The translations under genes and the position numbers were made by a program. A stretch of 64,000 nucleotides of DNA from Hyperoodon ampullatus (taxonomy: Eukaryota; Chordata; Mammalia; Artiodactyla; Ziphiidae): positions 29,249,980 to 29,313,979 of the forward strand of contig OX457074.1 in NCBI GenBank assembly GCA_949752795.1, read 5' to 3'. This document shows positions 39,600-64,000 of the stretch, in pieces. How positions within the stretch are numbered: position 1 is the stretch's first letter; the number at the start of each line of letters is the position of its first letter. The notes under the pieces were generated by a model. That model was given only the letters and a program-made list of their open reading frames with translations, searched no databases and was not told where the DNA came from.

Positions 39600-40600
39600 G
39601 CGAAGGAAATAAATCTATTACACTTCTTAAAGTATCAGCATTGCATGTTTCTCTCTCTTCTTTATTGTTTACAATCACAGGTTTATATATTGTAGTTGAT
39701 TACATTACCAGGTATGTGACCAAACAATCTTAGCACAATCAAACCTCAAAATGTTCTCTAAAGATTTTTTTTTTAAAATATGCCCTAGTTTCTAGATGTC
39801 CTATTAAAATATTTCCCAAGTTCCCATTAATCACAGGTTATTTCTTAGTAACCAAGCCAAGCAGTTATATGATTATTTTAATTGTAAAAGTTGAAGCTAC
39901 TTGTTCCTATTTCTCTTCTTGCATGGGCAACCTTTTACAATGGTTCCACGAAAATATTTACAATGTACCCTGCATGCCCTTTCTCGTTGTTTCCTTCAAC
40001 TGAGACAGTGCTTTCTCCCTATCCTAGCAACTAATTCTTCTCTAGGCATTTGCTTTTCTATAATTAATCTTCCTTTATAATAGAACCATAAATTTCCTAT
40101 GTCATCAGGAACTCCAGCCCATGGCCATAACTCCATACTAGAGGGTGTTTTTCATAAAAATATCCCTTTAGTTCCAGGCTCTTAATTCTTTACCCATTTC
40201 CCCGGGTCTTTAGTGGGTACTTCCCATTCTGTGGTAGTTTCAGGAGGGGGAGTCCTAGAGGAATTTTTCTTTCACGTGGAGCAACATCCCCCCAAAATTG
40301 CCCCTATATTTAAATTTATTATCATAAAACATAACAACAGAGCTGTAGTCCACCTTCCTGGCACGGCGCTGCCTTGCAGTTTCGCCTTCCGTTGCTTCAT
40401 GACTTTGTCATGGTGCAATGGCTCCAGGATGGCTTCCAACATCCAACAACTCACCGGAGACCATCAAGGAGTGGGGATATCAGTGTGTGGTGAGAAACAT
40501 AGAAAAAGAGGGGACAGGTAAGCATGAGGAATAAAGAGACAAGAGAAGTGTTCTGTGGACTTTGGAGGACATCCAACCCAGCCCCATCCCACAGGGCCTG
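39600..40600 (-). mobile_element. Antisense endogenous-retrovirus-like fragment (unit 1)
   Basis: On the minus strand, a TATATAAA-like box (39,690-39,682) is followed about 16-20 bases later by AATAAA (39,666-39,661). This compact arrangement is typical of betaretrovirus-type (class II) LTRs, where the poly(A) signal sits next to the TATA box. The minus strand to the right is broken by stops and frameshifts, with only short open pieces such as 40,454-40,272 (a hydrophobic stretch). No gag, pol or complete env is present. It directly follows the SPEM3 3' end. The assignment is tentative; another repeat class is possible. Confidence 0.4.
39608..39613 (+). terminator. Poly(A) signal of SPEM3 copy 1
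   Basis: AATAAA lies about 20 bases after the stop codon of the last SPEM3 frame. Copies 2 and 3 have it at 50,955 and 62,300. Confidence 0.6.
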
Positions 40601-40671
40601 ATGAGGACCGAAACTATCCCTGCTTTCCCTCCATCGCTCTCTAGCTAAATCCGTTATCCCCAAGGCCCTAG

Positions 40672-41075
40672 AGCTGCACTGTCAATTACAGTAGCCGCTA
40701 GCCAAAGGCCTATTAGAATGTAAATTACTTAAAATTAAGGAAAATTAATTCTATTAAAAATTAAGTTAAAAAGTTAAAACTTCTCTTCCTCAGGGAACAG
40801 AATTTCCCTGACATCCAATTCTGTTCCCTGGCAGTCCAGTTGTTGGGACGTGGCGCTTTCACTGATGTGGCGGTGGTTCAATCCCTGGTCAGGGAATTCA
40901 GACCCCGCAAGCTTCATGGCTTGGCCAGAAAAAAAAAAAAGAAATTCTCTTCCTCAGTGCCATGATCTTCTAAGTGCTCAGTAGCCACATGGAGCTAGTG
41001 GCTACCGCATTGGACGGCACAGATTTAGAACATTTCCATCATCATGAAAAATGCTATTGGAGAGCAGTGCTTTAG
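40672..41075. mobile_element. DNA-transposon relic with inverted ends (unit 1)
   Basis: The left end 'cactgtcaattacagtagcc' and the right part 'agctagtggctaccgcattg' are diverged inverted repeats of each other, which fits an old non-autonomous DNA transposon. A SINE interrupts its centre. It has no coding sequence. Confidence 0.55.
40794..40944 (+). mobile_element. SINE nested in the DNA-transposon relic (unit 1)
   Basis: A tRNA-derived SINE ('ccctggcagtccagttgttg', 'ggttcaatccctggtcaggg', A-rich tail). The target duplication TTCTCTTCCTCAG lies at 40,781-40,793 and 40,945-40,957. Its 5' edge carries a 12-bp perfect inverted repeat (GGGAACAGAATT at 40,793 and its complement at 40,817). Confidence 0.85.
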
Positions 41076-43751
<2,676 letters not shown>

Positions 43752-45065
43752 GGACGAGAGGGCCGAGACCGAGGCCCTCGGCCACTTGAATTGAGAGTTT
43801 GATAGTACTCTCAAGTCCTATCCCTTTCTGCATCTTAACTCCTTCACTAGGAGTCCAATCCTCTCCTCGTTTCGTTTCTAGGGAGGAAGCCCAAGTGGGA
43901 CTGGGCAGCTGGGGGCCTTGGGCCCACCTGACATGCACTATCCGCTTATTTACTCTTTGGCTTCTTGAAGAAGCCCCGTTGGATATTCACATCTAGGTTG
44001 GCAATGAATGGAACAAAGAACAAGAACTAGATTGTAAGCCTTCTGAGGGCAGGAACTATGGCTGTTCACTGTAATATCCCCAGCACCTAGCACAGATCCT
44101 AACCTATACAGCCGGTACCTCTGATTGAATGAATAGGGAAATTATTTTTTCTGTAAGGAAATACACTAAGTAATAGTGCTTATGTTGGCATGTTGGGACT
44201 AGTGGTCGTTTTTTCTTTGTTTTGACCTTTCTGTACTTTATTGTATTTTGTAATATGTATTATCTTTAGGATAAGAAAAGGTTCTTTCTAAAAGGATGCA
44301 TTTGTAATGAGGATAAAAAAGCACACTGTAAAAACCTCAAGTTCCAGCTGTGATGCTCAAACTTTGGACAAGCTACTAAACTGCTCTGTGCCTCAGTTTC
44401 TCCATCTGTAAAATGAAGCGAATAATAGTATCTGCTGCCTAGTCTGAGGATCATATGAGAAGATGAGAACAAAAGCATTATACAGTATACATCAGAGGTT
44501 ACAAACTGGTGTGTTTTGTGTGGCCCATGTTGTTGGCCAGCAGAGTTTAAAAGTTGAATTGGTTTGCTACTTTTAAAATGTGGCTATTTCACAGAGCAAT
44601 TTGGATTTCTGGCTTCTCTTGAAACTTTTAAAGAACTGCAGGCTAGTTCTAAGAAGCCCAACAGGCTACGTAAGTGGTCCTAATGTCTTGAACAATGAAA
44701 TGGAGGAAATCCTATATGCATGATCCAGTCACTATGAAGACTGTCTCTCATCTGTAGCAACCCTGCTTGCAAATCAAGTTAAGCAAGGCCCCATGGAGAC
44801 AGAAGGACAGACTGAACTCTGGGGACTAGGCTCCATGTAGTGGGAGCCGAGGGCAGAGACGGCCACCTAAAGGACCAGCTGAGTGGATGAAAGATTGGAC
44901 AACTCCGCATTGTGACTCCCTGCAATGGGCCTCATTATGACCATGCTCCCTCACCTGTTGGTGGGTGTCCCCAGGTCCTGGCATGAGTGCAGTGTGGGTC
45001 AGGGCCGGTGGGGTTGAGGGGGGTGGGGCGTCCCACGGCTCAGGCGGCCCTAGGACCCGCCCACC
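43752..45065. other. CHRNB1-SPEM2 intergenic join (unit 2)
   Basis: It contains an L2-like end ('ctagattgtaagccttctga', 'aatatccccagcacctagca') at about 44,025-44,130 and a MIR relic at about 44,345-44,475. In human the gene after CHRNB1 is ZBTB4 and the gene before SPEM2 is SPEM1. Neither is seen here, so the duplication join probably lies in this stretch. The equivalents are 32,411-33,718 and 55,097-56,410. Confidence 0.55.
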
Positions 45066-46799
<1,734 letters not shown>

Positions 46800-46852
46800 A
46801 CTGGCCAGCAGCTAATGGGGGCGGGTGGGGAGCGGCAGGGCATGGAGAGAGG

Positions 46853-46858
46853 AATAAA
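46853..46858 (+). terminator. Poly(A) signal of SPEM2 copy 2
   Basis: AATAAA lies 54 bases after the terminal TGA of the last SPEM2 frame. The copy 1 equivalent is mutated to GATAAA; copy 3 keeps it at 58,198. Confidence 0.65.
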
Positions 46859-47466
46859 GAGCGCCATGGTCCAGAAAACATTGGCGGTCTGTGGCTTGGA
46901 AGCGCCACTCCTTCTGCCAGCTTGGGTCCCTGCCTTTGGCTTCCTGCAATAAGAAGCCAGTGTCCCCTTCTGGGCCTGAGGGTCCCGTTGGTTTAGTGGC
47001 CACAGTCCTGCCAGCAGGCCCCTCCTGGTCTGATACCATGCACTAAGTAGATCTGCAGCTGCAGTCTCCAAACCACTGGTCTCTTGGCACCTCCTCTGTG
47101 TCTCAGCTGTCCCTGTCCCCAAAGAGCCTCATACAAGAAGCTGCTTCCAAACTGGGAGGTTCCACATCTGGGCAGGTCCAGCTCCACAGCCAGTGAAGGG
47201 CATGAAGAAGGCTGAGGCTCTGGACTCCAGCCAGGCCTTCCGCAGGGCTCTGAGGCCAAGGTCTTTCTAGTCTCAGGAGGGGCCAAGAGATGGAACGTGA
47301 CATTTGAACAAGTGAGTCAGTGGGCGGTGAGCGAATGTTTGACAGCTCGAGGGGAGGTGTGCCGGCCTCCGGGCCCTGTTTGGCTGTCCAGGCTCAGCTT
47401 ACCTCACCCGGGGAACCATGGAATGCCACGCCTGGCCCTCCTTTTCATCCCCCTCCCTCACTGTGA

Positions 47467-51945
<4,479 letters not shown>

Positions 51946-52016
51946 ATGAGGACCGAAACTATCCCTGCTTTCCCTCCATCGCTCTCTAGCTAAATCCGTT
52001 ATCCCCAAGGCCCTAG

Positions 52017-52420
52017 AGCTGCACTGTCAATTACAGTAGCCGCTAGCCAAAGGCCTATTAGAATGTAAATTACTTAAAATTAAGGAAAATTAATTCTATT
52101 AAAAATTAAGTTAAAAAGTTAAAACTTCTCTTCCTCAGGGAACAGAATTTCCCTGACATCCAATTCTGTTCCCTGGCAGTCCAGTTGTTGGGACGTGGCG
52201 CTTTCACTGATGTGGCGGTGGTTCAATCCCTGGTCAGGGAATTCAGACCCCGCAAGCTTCATGGCTTGGCCAGAAAAAAAAAAAAGAAATTCTCTTCCTC
52301 AGTGCCATGATCTTCTAAGTGCTCAGTAGCCACATGGAGCTAGTGGCTACCGCATTGGACGGCACAGATTTAGAACATTTCCATCATCATGAAAAATGCT
52401 ATTGGAGAGCAGTGCTTTAG
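52017..52420. mobile_element. DNA-transposon relic with nested SINE (unit 2)
   Basis: The equivalent of 40,672-41,075. The nested SINE lies at about 52,139-52,289 with the same TTCTCTTCCTCAG flanks, so both insertions predate amplification. Confidence 0.6.
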
Positions 52421-53212
52421 AGCTTAGAGCAATTTTCCTTTCCCTGTCACCCACCCCCAGCATCTTAAAGCTCCCCCAGAGCGCAGAGAACTTAGTTCTT
52501 TTTAGGGTGGCTCAGAAGCCACCCTCTGGGGAGGAGGTAAGATGTAGGGATGGGCACCCAATGCCTGATTTCCCCAGCCTGTGAGAAAGAGCCCAGGCTT
52601 CAGTTTTCCTCATCTGGTCTCTTGGGTCACGACCAGATGTATGCAAACTTGCCTCCCCCATTCTGGGCTGTGTTTGGTGCTCTTGGTTGATCTGATTTAC
52701 ATTTTAACGGGATCAATGTGGCTGCTCTGCTGAGAACAGTCAGCAGGGGGGCAAAGGATGAAGCAAAGAGGAGGCCTTTGTAATAACTCAGATCTGAGGT
52801 AATGGTGGCTTGTACCAGGATGGTAGTGGTAGATGGGATAAGTCATCAGTTTCAAGATATATGTTGAAGGTAGAGCCAATAGGGTTTGGTATGGATTGGA
52901 TATGGGATGAGAGAGAGGAGAGCTGAGAATGACTCCAAGGGATTTGGCCTGAGCCACAGGAAAGATCGAGTTGTCATTTATGACCTGAGGAAGACTGTGT
53001 GGGGAGTCGGTGGTGAGGGAATTAAGTTTTGGACATGTTAAGTTCGAGATGTCTATTGGACACCCAAATGGAGAGGTTAAGTAGGCAGGTGGATACAAGT
53101 GTGGAATTTAGGGGAATCAGTCCAGGTTGGAGGTATAAATGTAGGAGTTATTTGCATGCAGTTGGCCCTTCCAAAAGCCTGTCCTTGAGTGGGCTGGAAA
53201 CACGGTCACTGA

Positions 53213-55096
<1,884 letters not shown>

Positions 55097-56410
55097 GGAC
55101 GAGAGGGCCGAGACCGAGGCCCTCGGCCACTTGAATTGAGAGTTTGATAGTACTCTCAAGTCCTATCCCTTTCTGCATCTTAACTCCTTCACTAGGAGTC
55201 CAATCCTCTCCTCGTTTCGTTTCTAGGGAGGAAGCCCAAGTGGGACTGGGCAGCTGGGGGCCTTGGGCCCACCTGACATGCACTATCCGCTTATTTACTC
55301 TTTGGCTTCTTGAAGAAGCCCCGTTGGATATTCACATCTAGGTTGGCAATGAATGGAACAAAGAACAAGAACTAGATTGTAAGCCTTCTGAGGGCAGGAA
55401 CTATGGCTGTTCACTGTAATATCCCCAGCACCTAGCACAGATCCTAACCTATACAGCCGGTACCTCTGATTGAATGAATAGGGAAATTATTTTTTCTGTA
55501 AGGAAATACACTAAGTAATAGTGCTTATGTTGGCATGTTGGGACTAGTGGTCGTTTTTTCTTTGTTTTGACCTTTCTGTACTTTATTGTATTTTGTAATA
55601 TGTATTATCTTTAGGATAAGAAAAGGTTCTTTCTAAAAGGATGCATTTGTAATGAGGATAAAAAAGCACACTGTAAAAACCTCAAGTTCCAGCTGTGATG
55701 CTCAAACTTTGGACAAGCTACTAAACTGCTCTGTGCCTCAGTTTCTCCATCTGTAAAATGAAGCGAATAATAGTATCTGCTGCCTAGTCTGAGGATCATA
55801 TGAGAAGATGAGAACAAAAGCATTATACAGTATACATCAGAGGTTACAAACTGGTGTGTTTTGTGTGGCCCATGTTGTTGGCCAGCAGAGTTTAAAAGTT
55901 GAATTGGTTTGCTACTTTTAAAATGTGGCTATTTCACAGAGCAATTTGGATTTCTGGCTTCTCTTGAAACTTTTAAAGAACTGCAGGCTAGTTCTAAGAA
56001 GCCCAACAGGCTACGTAAGTGGTCCTAATGTCTTGAACAATGAAATGGAGGAAATCCTATATGCATGATCCAGTCACTATGAAGACTGTCTCTCATCTGT
56101 AGCAACCCTGCTTGCAAATCAAGTTAAGCAAGGCCCCATGGAGACAGAAGGACAGACTGAACTCTGGGGACTAGGCTCCATGTAGTGGGAGCCGAGGGCA
56201 GAGACGGCCACCTAAAGGACCAGCTGAGTGGATGAAAGATTGGACAACTCCGCATTGTGACTCCCTGCAATGGGCCTCATTATGACCATGCTCCCTCACC
56301 TGTTGGTGGGTGTCCCCAGGTCCTGGCATGAGTGCAGTGTGGGTCAGGGCCGGTGGGGTTGAGGGGGGTGGGGCGTCCCACGGCTCAGGCGGCCCTAGGA
56401 CCCGCCCACC

Positions 56411-58144
<1,734 letters not shown>

Positions 58145-58811
58145 ACTGGCCAGCAGCTAATGGGGGCGGGTGGGGAGCGGCAGGGCATGGAGAGAGGAAT
58201 AAAGAGCGCCATGGTCCAGAAAACATTGGCGGTCTGTGGCTTGGAAGCGCCACTCCTTCTGCCAGCTTGGGTCCCTGCCTTTGGCTTCCTGCAATAAGAA
58301 GCCAGTGTCCCCTTCTGGGCCTGAGGGTCCCGTTGGTTTAGTGGCCACAGTCCTGCCAGCAGGCCCCTCCTGGTCTGATACCATGCACTAAGTAGATCTG
58401 CAGCTGCAGTCTCCAAACCACTGGTCTCTTGGCACCTCCTCTGTGTCTCAGCTGTCCCTGTCCCCAAAGAGCCTCATACAAGAAGCTGCTTCCAAACTGG
58501 GAGGTTCCACATCTGGGCAGGTCCAGCTCCACAGCCAGTGAAGGGCATGAAGAAGGCTGAGGCTCTGGACTCCAGCCAGGCCTTCCGCAGGGCTCTGAGG
58601 CCAAGGTCTTTCTAGTCTCAGGAGGGGCCAAGAGATGGAACGTGACATTTGAACAAGTGAGTCAGTGGGCGGTGAGCGAATGTTTGACAGCTCGAGGGGA
58701 GGTGTGCCGGCCTCCGGGCCCTGTTTGGCTGTCCAGGCTCAGCTTACCTCACCCGGGGAACCATGGAATGCCACGCCTGGCCCTCCTTTTCATCCCCCTC
58801 CCTCACTGTGA

Positions 58812-63290
<4,479 letters not shown>

Positions 63291-63361
63291 ATGAGGACCG
63301 AAACTATCCCTGCTTTCCCTCCATCGCTCTCTAGCTAAATCCGTTATCCCCAAGGCCCTAG

Positions 63362-63763
63362 AGCTGCACTGTCAATTACAGTAGCCACTAGCCAAAGGCC
63401 TATTAGAATGTAAATTACTTAAAATTAAGGAAAATTAATTCTATTAAAAATTAAGTTAAAAAGTTAAAACTTCTCTTCCTCAGGGAACAGAATTTCCCTG
63501 ACATCCAATTCTGTTCCCTGGCAGTCCAGTTGTTGGGACGTGGCGCTTTCACTGATGTGGCGGTGGTTCAATCCCTGGTCAGGGAATTCAGACCCCGCAA
63601 GCTTCATGGCTTGGCCAGAAAAAAAAAAAGAAATTCTCTTCCTCAGTGCCATGATCTTCTAAGTGCTCAGTAGCCACATGGAGCTAGTGGCTACCGCATT
63701 GGACGGCACAGATTTAGAACATTTCCATCATCATGAAAAATGCTATTGGAAAGCAGTGCTTTA
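63362..63763. mobile_element. DNA-transposon relic with nested SINE (unit 3)
   Basis: The equivalent of 40,672-41,075. The nested SINE lies at about 63,484-63,632, with a slightly shorter A-run than in units 1 and 2. Confidence 0.6.
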
Positions 63764-64000
63764 GAGCTTAGAGCAATTTTCCTTTCCCTGTCACCCACCC
63801 CCAGCATCTTAAAGCTCCCCCAGAGCGCAGAGAACTTAGTTCTTTTTAGGGTGGCTCAGAAGCCACCCTCTGGGGAGGAGGTAAGATGTAGGGATGGGCA
63901 CCCAATGCCTGATTTCCCCAGCCTGTGAGAAAGAGCCCAGGCTTCAGTTTTCCTCATCTGGTCTCTTGGGTCACGACCAGATGTATGCAAACTTGCCTCC

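Noticed and set aside
39600..40600. Complete endogenous retrovirus
   Set aside because: Only an LTR-like part and short broken frames are present, with no gag, pol or paired LTR.
43752..45065. SPEM1 upstream of SPEM2
   Set aside because: No SPEM1-like exon is visible in the 1.3 kb before SPEM2 in any unit; only L2- and MIR-like relics are present.

Overview
This is mammalian nuclear DNA, almost certainly from a cetacean. The window is littered with the young tRNA-derived SINE typical of whales and dolphins (CHR-2-like: poly-T, then GCGGTACGCGGGCCTCTCAC on the reversed strand, ending CCACCAGGGAAGCC). Several copies keep perfect target-site duplications. L1, L2, MIR and MER5A relics complete an ordinary mammalian background. 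Gene names below come from recalled human proteins; no search was run.

Left part (1-32,131). A GC-rich CpG-island promoter lies at about 1.73-4.33 kb. It ends in a YY1-like AAGATGGCG and a GAGAG|GTGAGT splice donor (3,759), and a good candidate second exon lies at 5,265-5,320. About 24 kb of repeat-filled intron-like or intergenic DNA follows. Three intact coding exons of RDM1 (RAD52 motif-containing 1) then appear at 29,651-29,773, 30,147-30,315 and 31,267-31,365. The first and last RDM1 exons were not found. A truncated L1 ends at about 32,130, exactly where the next block begins.

Right part (32,132-64,000). This is a head-to-tail tandem array with a period of about 11,345 bp: two full units and most of a third (starts 32,132, 43,473 and 54,818). 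Each complete unit carries the 3' tail of CHRNB1 (muscle acetylcholine receptor beta subunit, last four exons), SPEM2 and SPEM3 (spermatid-maturation family genes), plus a spacer with an antisense endogenous-retrovirus-like fragment and a DNA-transposon relic hosting a SINE. In human the order is SPEM2-SPEM3-TMEM102-FGF11-CHRNB1. The unit therefore looks like a duplicated segment from which TMEM102, FGF11 and the 5' part of CHRNB1 were lost before amplification.

State of the genes. All CHRNB1 tails lack a short in-frame part of transmembrane helix M4 and, where exon 10 is present, have a broken acceptor. All SPEM2 copies are broken by frameshifts or stops, but the first copy has different lesions from the other two. 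SPEM3 is the surprise. Read continuously, every copy has an in-frame TGA and later a frameshift. A strong GTGAGA donor overlaps the TGA and a strong TTTTCCCAG acceptor lies just before the second frame. Removing this 1,133-bp segment would give copies 2 and 3 an uninterrupted reading frame of about 661 codons. Copy 1 has an additional early stop. This possible conversion of exon to intron in a tandemly amplified spermatid gene is the main finding. It is an inference from sequence that splice-junction reads could test.
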